25,198 bases of DNA, from contig CAZNAO010000010.1 in NCBI GenBank assembly GCA_964571295.1, forward strand, positions 1 through 25,198, written 5' to 3'. Positions 6,470 through 14,100 of this stretch are shown in pieces (position 1 is the first letter of the stretch; each line of letters begins with the position of its first letter). Made by a program: the position numbers and the translations under genes. This DNA comes from UBA922 sp964571295 (GTDB taxonomy: Bacteria > Patescibacteriota > Patescibacteriia > Magasanikbacterales > UBA922). The notes under the pieces are model-generated. The model was not told where the DNA came from, did not search any database, and saw nothing but the letters and a program-made list of their open reading frames with translations.

Positions 6470-6542
6470 AGCCGTCTCGGGGATTCGAACCCCGGACCGA
6501 CGGTTTACAAAACCGTTGCTCTACCAGCTGAGCTAAGACGGC
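6470..6542 (-). tRNA. tRNA-Thr(TGT)
   Basis: A 73-nt cloverleaf with acceptor GCCGTCT/AGACGGC and anticodon stem ACGGT/ACCGT. The loop TTTGTAA gives anticodon TGT, which reads ACA and ACG. The T arm is CGGGG/CCCCG. The discriminator is T, as in the other tRNA-Thr here, and CCA is not encoded. It starts 9 nt after the stop of the TPR gene, too close for its own promoter in the gap, so it is probably transcribed with that gene or from a promoter inside it. Confidence 0.95.
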
Positions 6543-6551
6543 ATAACAATC

Positions 6552-7457
6552 TCATTCTTGAATTTCATCAATTCGCTGGCGAAATAATTGTAACTTCTGA
6601 TTCTCGGGATTGATCATGCGTAATTCACGATACCCCTTCTCCGCCAGTTCTTTGCGCTTCAATAGTATAGCTGCTTCAGTGAAATTGTCAAGGTATTTCG
6701 GATTCGCGGGCTCGATTTCAAGGGCCTGTTGGATTGCCTCGAGTGCCACTTCATATTGCTTTAGCTCAAATAGCAAATCATACAATTTGGCAAAACGAAC
6801 AGGATTATGGGGATTACTCAAAACTGCCTGCTCATAGTATTCGACCGCCTTCTCAAGCCGTCCTTCCTCTTCATACATTTCCCCGAGCTTGACAAGTGTC
6901 TGATCATCGGACGGATTGATCTGCAGGATAAACTGATAGGTTTCTTTTGCCTCAAGATTCTGTCCTTGTTTCTGATACACACCTGCGAGTCCGTGATACG
7001 CATCAGTGTTCTTGGGATCCTGACGCAATACCGCGAGATATTTCTTCTCCGCAGTATCATAGTCTTCTTGCATTGTATCACGTTTTGCCTCAAACATAAG
7101 CTCACGGATGGTCAGCTCCCTGCGTGATTCCTCTTCAGGAGTTTCAAGCGATCGTTTCTTGGTATCATGCATCATGGCTCTCCGCTCGATTTTACCAACA
7201 AAACGTCTAAAACCTTTTTGGATCGAACGAGCAAAAACGACAATAGGAGTGATCACACTAGACCGAACCTGAGCATGTACCGCCGAGCTTTTCTGTACAG
7301 CTTTCTTTCGAATCAACTCATCTTTTTTCTGTTCCTCGCGCATAAATGGCAATGAATCCACATTCAAAAGCAAAATCTGATGATAATGTTTTGAAATAAT
7401 CAACGTAATCACGAGGAGTGATAATACAGCCAAAATGATTGAAATAATAAACAACAT
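6552..7457 (-). CDS. Membrane-anchored TPR-repeat protein
   Basis: A 301-residue protein. Residues 1-21 are a hydrophobic N-terminal anchor (MLFIISIILAVLSLLVITLI). A basic, mostly helical linker (about 40-115) follows, then about four to five tetratricopeptide repeats (about 118-287). One clear unit is TDAYHGLAGVYQKQGQNLEA (151-170). TPRs bind other proteins, so it is probably a scaffold at the cytoplasmic face. No partner can be named. The start is ATG 7455-7457, one nt after the TAA of triosephosphate isomerase (TAATATG), which implies translational coupling. The frame stays open 41 codons further upstream, but that part only overlaps tpiA. The stop is TGA, followed closely by tRNA-Thr. Confidence 0.85.
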   Translation of the reverse strand: MLFIISIILAVLSLLVITLIISKHYHQILLLNVDSLPFMREEQKKDELIRKKAVQKSSAVHAQVRSSVITPIVVFARSIQKGFRRFVGKIERRAMMHDTKKRSLETPEEESRRELTIRELMFEAKRDTMQEDYDTAEKKYLAVLRQDPKNTDAYHGLAGVYQKQGQNLEAKETYQFILQINPSDDQTLVKLGEMYEEEGRLEKAVEYYEQAVLSNPHNPVRFAKLYDLLFELKQYEVALEAIQQALEIEPANPKYLDNFTEAAILLKRKELAEKGYRELRMINPENQKLQLFRQRIDEIQE

Positions 7458-7458
7458 A

Positions 7459-8193
7459 TTATCGTATACTCTCGGTAAGAATGGTCTCAAATGTGTTCGC
7501 ATCACTCGATGCCTTACCAATAAGAACACCGTCAATGACTCCATGCGCAAGGTATGAGTGCACGTTTCGAGCATCCACACTTCCGCCGTATACTACCGCA
7601 ACCTCACCCGTATAGTACTGTGCGATCTCTTGCTTGATAAGCGTAATCATACGCACTGCTTCGTCATCACTGCACGCGTCCCCTGTACCGATCGCCCAGA
7701 CAGGTTCATACGCGACAATGATCTCGGTCGATGCGACTGAGAGACCATCAAATGCTTTCATAATCTGCTTTCTCACGCGATACTCCGCTTTCCCGTCCGT
7801 CCGGTCCTGTTTTTCTTCACCGACACAAACGACTGGAGTGAGTTCAACATCAATACATGCTTCGATTTTTTTCCTGACTGCGCTGTCATCCTCCCCGAAG
7901 ATGTATCGTCGCTCCGAGTGCCCGACCAGTGCATACTGTGCCCCTGATTCACGGAATAATTCCGCAGAAGTTGCTCCCGTATATGCCCCTCTCGGAACCC
8001 ACGACACGTTCTGTGCACCGACCGAAAATGCAGTATCACGAAGTATGTCACGCACTGCCGCAAATGCAAGCGTATTCGGAAATACCGCACACGAAAATTG
8101 AGTATCAGTTGCTAACACGCTGATCTTCTTGGCAAGCCGCACACTTTCTTCTTCACTGAGGTACATTTTCCAATTTCCAAATATATAGCGCAT
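7459..8193 (-). CDS. tpiA: Triosephosphate isomerase
   Basis: A 244-residue cytoplasmic TIM barrel that interconverts dihydroxyacetone phosphate and glyceraldehyde 3-phosphate in glycolysis. The active site is complete: GNWKM with Asn7 and Lys9, GHSERR with His92, and the catalytic Glu163 in AYEPVWAIGTG. The phosphate-binding loop 6 follows this Glu, and then come VYGGSVD (201-207) and GVLIGKAS (222-229). Length is normal. The start is taken as the ATG at 8191-8193. A TTG two codons upstream is in frame but less likely. It is followed after 1 nt by the TPR gene. The M16 peptidase gene lies upstream on the same strand. Confidence 0.97.
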   Translation of the reverse strand: MRYIFGNWKMYLSEEESVRLAKKISVLATDTQFSCAVFPNTLAFAAVRDILRDTAFSVGAQNVSWVPRGAYTGATSAELFRESGAQYALVGHSERRYIFGEDDSAVRKKIEACIDVELTPVVCVGEEKQDRTDGKAEYRVRKQIMKAFDGLSVASTEIIVAYEPVWAIGTGDACSDDEAVRMITLIKQEIAQYYTGEVAVVYGGSVDARNVHSYLAHGVIDGVLIGKASSDANTFETILTESIR

Positions 8194-8206
8194 ATACAAT
8201 AAGTAT

Positions 8207-8232
8207 AAGTCAAAAAACCGTAATTTTGACTT
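8207..8232 (-). terminator. Weak hairpin between the M16 peptidase gene and tpiA
   Basis: AAGTCAAAA (8207-8215) and TTTTGACTT (8224-8232) form a 9-bp AT-rich stem with an 8-base loop. It is followed by only a short T-poor stretch on the minus strand, so it may attenuate rather than stop transcription from the peptidase gene into tpiA. Confidence 0.4.
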
Positions 8233-8242
8233 TATGGATTAA

Positions 8243-9502
8243 TTAAAATTCCACATCCTCGACTTCCACATTCCCGATAATTGCAACGCGTGCTTGATTC
8301 CAATTCAATAATTTTTTTGCAACAGCCTGCACTTCTTCGCGGGTTACGAGGTCAACTCGCGACAAAATTTCTTGAGGCGTCTCAACCTTCGACTGAAACA
8401 ACAATTCGCGCGCATAATAGTTTGCCTGTGTACTTGAATCCTCGAGATCAAGCGTGAACGATCCTCTGATATGTGTCTTCGCGTCTTCAAGTTCACGTGG
8501 AGTGACACCTTTTTCCAACATTTTCTCGATTTCAGACCGAACCACCGACAATGCCTTATTAATATTCTTTGCTTCAAGACCAGCACGGACAAAGGCATAA
8601 CCACCATCTCGGAACTCTTCAGCTCCAGATCGTACCATATACGCCAACCCTCTGCGTTCACGGATCTGGATAAACAAGCGCGAGCTCATGGATCCGCCGA
8701 GAATAGTATTCATGACACTTTGTGCCGGCAACCGTTTGTCCGTATGGGTAAATCCGGGAAACCCAATCATCATCTGTACCTGATTGGTAGGCTTGGAATC
8801 AATTATCAATCGCTTTGATTTCGCGGTCGAGCCATATTGTACCGGCTTATATGAATGTTGTGGCTTCTCTCGATCAGTATATGAACCGAAAAATGTCTCG
8901 ATCAGTTCATGTGTATTAGTACCGATCGCGCCTGCAATCACGATCTTCATATTGCTCGGCTGATAATATTTATCGCGATAGCGGAGGACATCGTCGCGCC
9001 GGTACGACAACACATGCTTCGCAGTTCCTGCAATGTCCCAACCCAAAGGACTTCCGTCGAACATAATACTCTCAGCAAGCGTATCGATATGCATGAGTGG
9101 ATTATCATGATACATACGGATTTCCTCGACAATTACGTTCTTTTCCCTCTCCATTTCTTTCGCATCAAACAACGAATTGAAAAGCATATCAGAAAGGATG
9201 TCAAGACTGGTCGGCAAATATTTTGCTGCGGTCTTGATATAATATCCGGTATATTCTTTACTCGTAAATGCATTGTATTCAGCACCCAGTCGATCAATCT
9301 CGCTCGTAAGTTTTAGCGTAGACGGCCGCTTTTTCGTACCTTTAAACATGAGGTGTTCGATATAATGCGAGACCCCGTTTAATTTCTGAGATTCGTACCG
9401 TGATCCGACCGGATACATGATGAGGGTAGTCACGGATTGTGCATCCTTCAAGGGAACAAGGAGCACTTCAGCGCCATTAGAAAGTTTGTATTGTTCGTAC
9501 AT
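8243..9502 (-). CDS. M16-family zinc metallopeptidase (processing-protease-like)
   Basis: A 419-residue single-chain M16B peptidase, the usual length for the family, which works as a dimer enclosing unfolded peptides. The inverted zinc motif HYIEH is at residues 46-50, with Glu49 as the general base. The third zinc ligand, about 76 residues on, is in VIVEEIRMYHD (Glu126 or Glu127). The C-terminal half keeps the substrate-side motif RERRGLAYMVRSG. There is no signal peptide, so a cytoplasmic location is expected. The start is ATG 9500-9502, without a Shine-Dalgarno. It is followed by tpiA on the same strand with 49 bp between. Its substrate cannot be told from sequence. Confidence 0.92.
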   Translation of the reverse strand: MYEQYKLSNGAEVLLVPLKDAQSVTTLIMYPVGSRYESQKLNGVSHYIEHLMFKGTKKRPSTLKLTSEIDRLGAEYNAFTSKEYTGYYIKTAAKYLPTSLDILSDMLFNSLFDAKEMEREKNVIVEEIRMYHDNPLMHIDTLAESIMFDGSPLGWDIAGTAKHVLSYRRDDVLRYRDKYYQPSNMKIVIAGAIGTNTHELIETFFGSYTDREKPQHSYKPVQYGSTAKSKRLIIDSKPTNQVQMMIGFPGFTHTDKRLPAQSVMNTILGGSMSSRLFIQIRERRGLAYMVRSGAEEFRDGGYAFVRAGLEAKNINKALSVVRSEIEKMLEKGVTPRELEDAKTHIRGSFTLDLEDSSTQANYYARELLFQSKVETPQEILSRVDLVTREEVQAVAKKLLNWNQARVAIIGNVEVEDVEF

Positions 9503-9527
9503 AGGAAAAAATTATTCTAAGTGCTCT

Positions 9528-9580
9528 AATTGCTCTGATTGACCTAAAAAAATAAAATAATTAGGTTAATTAGAACAATT
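9528..9580 (-). terminator. Long AT-rich hairpin after glyS, probable terminator
   Basis: AATTGCTCTGATTGACCTAA (9528-9547) faces TTAGGTTAATTAGAACAATT (9561-9580) and pairs at 17 of 20 positions, with two more G-T pairs on the plus strand. The loop is 13 bases and A/T-rich. It fills the gap between glyS and the M16 gene and probably ends the glyS transcript. The promoter of the M16 gene is not obvious. Confidence 0.5.
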
Positions 9581-9592
9581 TATTAAGACTGA

Positions 9593-10969
9593 TTAATTCA
9601 TTTTACTTTGCAAATAGGCTACCAGTTCAGCAATTTTCACCCGCTCTTGTGTCATTGTATCACGGTCGCGGACAGTGACACAACGATCATTTTTGGAGTC
9701 ATAGTCATAGGTAATACAGTACGGCGTACCGATTTCATCATGACGTCGATACCGCTTCCCGACACTCCCCGTCTCATCATAATCGCTTCTAAACTGCTTC
9801 AATAACGCATGATGTATTTCTCGTGCAGCTTCAGCCAAACCATCTTTTTTCATCAGTGGCAACACCGCAACCTGGTACGGCGCAATCTCGGGCTTCAAAT
9901 GCAATACCACTCGAGTATCACCCTCGCCGACCACCTGCTCTTCATACGCAGAAACAAGAATTGCAAGAAGGGTGCGATCGACTCCGAATGTTGGCTCGAC
10001 CACATGTGGGAGAATTTTACGCTTATTATCGTCAGGATCCGTATATTCAAGCGATTGTCCTGAATGTTCCTGATGCTGCCGCAAATCAAAATCTCCACGA
10101 TATGCGATTCCCCACAATTCCTTTTGTCCGAATGGAAAATCAAACATAAGGTCGACCGTACGTTTGGAATAGTGGGCTCGTTCGCTTTCAGGAACTTCAA
10201 AATCATGAAGTCTGGTAAGAGTAATTCCGACTGAGGCAGCAAAATCCTTCATTTCGTGAAGCCATGATTCAAAAACCCTTTCCCAATCTTTTTCCTCGCA
10301 AAAAAATTCAATTTCCATTTGCTCGAATTCAAGGGTGCGAAAAATAAAATTTCCGGGCGTAATCTCATTGCGAAATGCTTTTCCAATCTGAGCAATACCA
10401 AAGGGTAATCGCTTGCGACTTGTCGTCACAACCGATTTGAAATCCACAAACATCGCTTGGGCTGTTTCGGGACGAAGATATACACGACTCCCCTCGCCTG
10501 CGACCGTACCCATAGTCGTCTCGAACATGAGATTGAACTGCCGAGGTTCAGACAGTGCATTTCCATCGGGACTCAAAATCTTCTGTTCTCGAATAATATG
10601 CTTCATATCCTGAAGCGTCATACCGGAAGTACTCACGCCGGTCTTTTCTTCAATCACATGATCCGCACGATATCGTTTGTGTGTTACCATGTCTTCGACC
10701 ATGGGATCGCTAAATGTCGCCGTGTGCCCACTCGCTTCCCATACTTTCGGATTCATGAGAATCGCTCCGTCAAGCCCAACCATATCGTCGCGTGATTCGA
10801 CAAATCGTTTCCACCACAGTTTCTTCAGATTCATGCGCATGCGGGAACCAAGTGGGCCATAATCCCAACTGTTTGCAAGTCCGCCGTAAATTTCACTGCC
10901 AGGAAAAATAAACCCTCGTCGTTTTGCCAAGGACACGAGTGTATCCATGGATCCAGTCTGTTTTTTCAT
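9593..10969 (-). CDS. glyS: Glycyl-tRNA synthetase, alpha2 type
   Basis: A 458-residue class II synthetase that charges tRNA-Gly in the cytoplasm. It is the homodimeric form, not the two-subunit GlyQ/GlyS enzyme. SLAKRRGFIFPGSEIYGG opens the N-terminal domain (13-30), and RPETAQAMFVDF (166-177) is characteristic. Motif 2 is FRNEITPGNFIFRTLEFEQME (199-219, with FRNE contacting ATP). Motif 3 is EPTFGVDRTLLA (325-336). The anticodon-binding domain occupies about 360-455. The start is ATG 10967-10969. The frame is open 31 codons further up, but that stretch lies inside a T-box terminator and antiterminator. An ATG at residue 8 is a less likely alternative. The gene has its own promoter (11135-11164) and a leader read as a T-box riboswitch, so it should be induced when tRNA-Gly is uncharged. 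Confidence 0.96.
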   Translation of the reverse strand: MKKQTGSMDTLVSLAKRRGFIFPGSEIYGGLANSWDYGPLGSRMRMNLKKLWWKRFVESRDDMVGLDGAILMNPKVWEASGHTATFSDPMVEDMVTHKRYRADHVIEEKTGVSTSGMTLQDMKHIIREQKILSPDGNALSEPRQFNLMFETTMGTVAGEGSRVYLRPETAQAMFVDFKSVVTTSRKRLPFGIAQIGKAFRNEITPGNFIFRTLEFEQMEIEFFCEEKDWERVFESWLHEMKDFAASVGITLTRLHDFEVPESERAHYSKRTVDLMFDFPFGQKELWGIAYRGDFDLRQHQEHSGQSLEYTDPDDNKRKILPHVVEPTFGVDRTLLAILVSAYEEQVVGEGDTRVVLHLKPEIAPYQVAVLPLMKKDGLAEAAREIHHALLKQFRSDYDETGSVGKRYRRHDEIGTPYCITYDYDSKNDRCVTVRDRDTMTQERVKIAELVAYLQSKMN

Positions 10970-10980
10970 ACGAAAATTGA

Positions 10981-11007
10981 ATAAAAAAAGACCTGCATAA
11001 AGGTCTT
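10981..11007 (-). terminator. Regulated terminator of the glyS T-box
   Basis: On the minus strand AAGACCT and AGGTCTT form a 7-bp stem around TTATGC, followed by a run of seven T. It ends about 12 nt before the glyS ATG. Its 5' arm overlaps the 3' strand of the antiterminator by three bases. Confidence 0.85.
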
Positions 11008-11124
11008 GGGCCCGGCAACAGCCGGGGGTTCCACCCAAGTTCCCCGTTAGACAACGGGGCACTTTTTCTTAGGGAGAAGAAACGTGCTCCGAGGATGCCA
11101 CACCCCATCAACACACCTTTCTCT
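10981..11124 (-). promoter_or_regulatory. T-box riboswitch (glycine) in the glyS leader
   Basis: Read on the minus strand. Stem I (11124-11075) has a basal stem AGAGAAA with TTTCTTCT (one bulged base), then GTG/CAC, an internal loop, GATG/CATC and an apical loop. The 3' side of the internal loop, CTCGGAG, holds the Gly codon GGA (11088-11090). A GGC lies in the hairpin at 11097-11099. A CCCCGTT/AACGGGG hairpin (11042-11059) follows. The antiterminator has lower stem CTTGGG/CCCAAG (11034-11039 with 11005-11010) and upper stem CCCGGC/GCCGGG. Between them is a 7-nt bulge, TGGAACC (11027-11033), matching the T-box consensus TGGNACC. TGGA would pair with UCCA, the end expected for tRNA-Gly. The terminator at 10981-11007 shares AAG with the antiterminator, so the two exclude each other. 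Stem I is unusually short. Confidence 0.85.
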
Positions 11125-11134
11125 GTATAGGATA

Positions 11135-11164
11135 AGTATACGTAATAGTATTCCATTCTGTCAA
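11135..11164 (-). promoter_or_regulatory. Sigma-70 promoter of glyS
   Basis: TTGACA (11159-11164) and TATACT (11135-11140) on the minus strand are 18 bp apart. The start near 11128 gives a leader of about 160 nt that contains the whole T-box. The -35 begins 21 bp past the stop codon of the giant protein gene. Confidence 0.8.
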
Positions 11165-11185
11165 CTAATGACAAAGGACACCTGA

Positions 11186-14100
11186 CTAATTCCTAATTTT
11201 CCCAATCCACGAGAACATACCCTCAAAATTACTCATGATAACCTGGAAAACTGACTCTTCTTTGCGGGGAGTAAGTACACTTACCGTCTTTGACCTGCCG
11301 ACATTACCCGATGAGTCCACACTCTCGACGACAAACTGGTACACCTGGCCTGGCTCAAAATCAGTAACCACAACAATATGCTTTTTGACATAACTTTGGG
11401 TCACTGGGGTGCTATTAGTAAATTCAGTATCACCAGATGCAAATCCCTTACGATAGTAAACCTGACTCGTAGCGAGCTCATTGGTTGTCCATGAAATAAT
11501 AGCTTGGATCCTCTCTTTGCCACCAGTCACGATCGCTGAATCGGTCTTAATTTGCGAAATAACCGGAGCCAGATCCTCGCCTTCGGTGGTAAAACCCTGG
11601 ATAGTCCTACTGACCACATTGTTCCCTGAATCAGTTCCTGAAAGTTCGACATCATAGAATACACCCGCTTCAAAGTCATCGACTTCAAGGATATGCTGCG
11701 TCGTGTATGCTGAATTTTGAACTGTTTGCCGAGCGTCAAGATATAGTTGTCCATTTCGATACGGAGTATACGTTAATACAGAGTTTGTCGGTATATTGGT
11801 AGTCCAAGAAAAAATCGCTTCTTCAGAAGAACGTGTATCAACCTTATAATTTACAATTTCAGTATTTTCTCGATCAGTCTTGAAGACAAAATCTTGAGAT
11901 TTAGTTTCAGACCCTGTCTGCGTTCGAGAAATGACACGGTAGTGATACACCGTATCAGGCAAAAGTCCTTTTATTTCGACACCATGTCGTGTATTGAAGA
12001 CAAATGGAGCGCCAACCGTCTGTTCATAAGAGCCTGTGCGTGCAAATGCCTCAGCAGACGCAAATTCTACGAGAGAATTAGCAGGTTTATCAGTGGTCCA
12101 TGCAATCGTGGCATAATTCGAACCGGTACCAATCGCAGGTTGCCCACCGATAATAGGTAACGGAAGGATATTTGAAAGATCCTCAATAATGCGCGTCTGC
12201 TCGATCAAACCTGATTCAAGAGTATTCACACTCACACGAGTTGAAAGACTCTTAATAATATCCGCCGCTTTTTGCATAGTCGAAAGGAACAACTCTTCAA
12301 TATTCTGCGTTGAGGTCGGTGTATCAATATCTTCTTCATCTGTCAGAATATCTTCATCAAACGCGACGGTCTTGAAAGAACCGATAGTCTGTACACTTCG
12401 ATTTCCTGACAGATCATACGAACTCACACGATAATAATACGTGGTAAGTGGGGTGAGTTCAACCAATTCAACTGCATGTTCACGTCCGGGCTGCAAATCA
12501 AGCGCACCGCGTCCATAATTCAATGTAGCGCCAAATTCCACCAATGCGTTTGCATCCTCACTTGTCTTCCAGTTCATGACAGCACGATTAGATTCAATTG
12601 GAGTAATACCAAAATCAATGATTGATGGTGGTGTGGTGTCAACACCAACCGATCCCCCACCCCCACCAGAACTCGGTTGTGATGCAGAGCCTTGCGCGAC
12701 ACCCTCGGCACGCGCAGCCTCTTCACGAAGCAAGACTTCACTTTCTTCCGAGAGCTCCTCAAGTGTCGTAAAGGTGTGTTCGGAAGACGTAGTGGTATTA
12801 CCCGATTCATCAGCAGAAACGACGATATAAAAATACTCAGTCGAGGTAGATAAATCGGACAAAACAAATGCATGTGCTTGGGTGTACACTGAAAGCAGCG
12901 TACTCGATGCCGTATACACACCACTGGTTGTGCCATAGTACAGAGCTCCGTTTGCAGATTCATCGGTAGACCACACGACCAGTGCTTCATTATCGGTAAC
13001 CACCTCAACACCGAGACCAGAAAGAACCGGTGGAGTACCGTCAGGAGGTGGCGTCATATCAGCGACCCCTTGTGCATACCCTTCTGCCCGCGCAATTTCT
13101 TCACGAAGCAAGACTTCACTTTCTTCCGAGAGCTCCTCAAGTGTCGTAAAGGTGTGTTCGGAAGACGTAGTGGTATTACCCGATTCATCAGCAGAAACGA
13201 CGATATAAAAATACTCAGTCGAGGTGGTGAGACCACTCAAAAGAATGGCATGGGTGCGATTATATGACGGCACAAATTCACTCGAGTAATCATAGGTACT
13301 ACTGGACGTACCATAATATACAATACCACTTGCACCCTCATTGGTAGTCCACCCAATCATAGCCTCGTCATCCGTAACCACAATCGCCTGAACAGCTGAA
13401 ATAGTCGGAGCCGTTTCATCGGGAGGTGGCGTCATATCAGCGACCCCTTGTGCATACCCCTCCGCATGCGCGGCCTCTTCACGAAGCAAGACTTCACTTT
13501 CTTCCGAGAGCTCCTCAAGGGTTATAAATGTATGTTCAGAAGATGTGGAGACATTTCCACTCATATCAGCAGAAACGACGATATAAAAATACTCAGTCGA
13601 GGTGGTGAGTCCGCTAAGCACGATCGAATGTAACTGATTATATGTGGAAACAAAAACGCTTGAAGTCGTATACACGCTACTAGTAGTTCCATAATACACA
13701 ATACCTGTCGCCACCTCATCCGTATTCCATAACAACAATGCCTCATCATCCGTAACTACCCGAGTCTCAACATCGGAAATCACCGGCGCTGTATAATCGG
13801 CAGTATCTGTGGTGGTCACAAAAAATTCAAGAGGGCTTGACTCATTACCATCAATATCGGCGACCTGCAGACTAAAATAATAGACGGTACCCGCAAGTAA
13901 TCCTGTTAACTCAATATGATGAGAGCTGTTTAGTGCGTCATAAGAAACGAGCGAGCCGTATTCATCACTGGTACCATACTGAAGAGTCGATGTTGCCGGC
14001 TCACTCGTATCAAACGTGATCACCACAGAAGTATCAGAAATCAAGACGTCAGTTACTGGATTAAAAGAAATTTCAGGCGCCTCTAAGTCAGCGGTCGTCT

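Noticed and set aside
6543..6575. Promoter TTGATG-17-TGTTAT directly before tRNA-Thr(TGT)
   Set aside because: The -10 box would abut the tRNA 5' end, so transcription would begin inside the mature tRNA.
7458..7580. 41-codon N-terminal extension of the TPR protein
   Set aside because: It lies wholly inside tpiA. The ATG 1 nt after the tpiA stop begins directly with the membrane anchor.
9503..9592. Promoter for the M16 peptidase gene
   Set aside because: TAGAAT-like -10 boxes are present in AT-rich sequence, but none has an acceptable -35 at 16-18 bp.
10970..11062. N-terminal extension of glyS (31 more codons)
   Set aside because: It overlaps the T-box terminator and antiterminator and does not resemble a GlyRS N-terminus.
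12700..13610. CRISPR-like array
   Set aside because: The repeats are 378 bp apart, in frame and coding for protein modules, with no short spacer structure.
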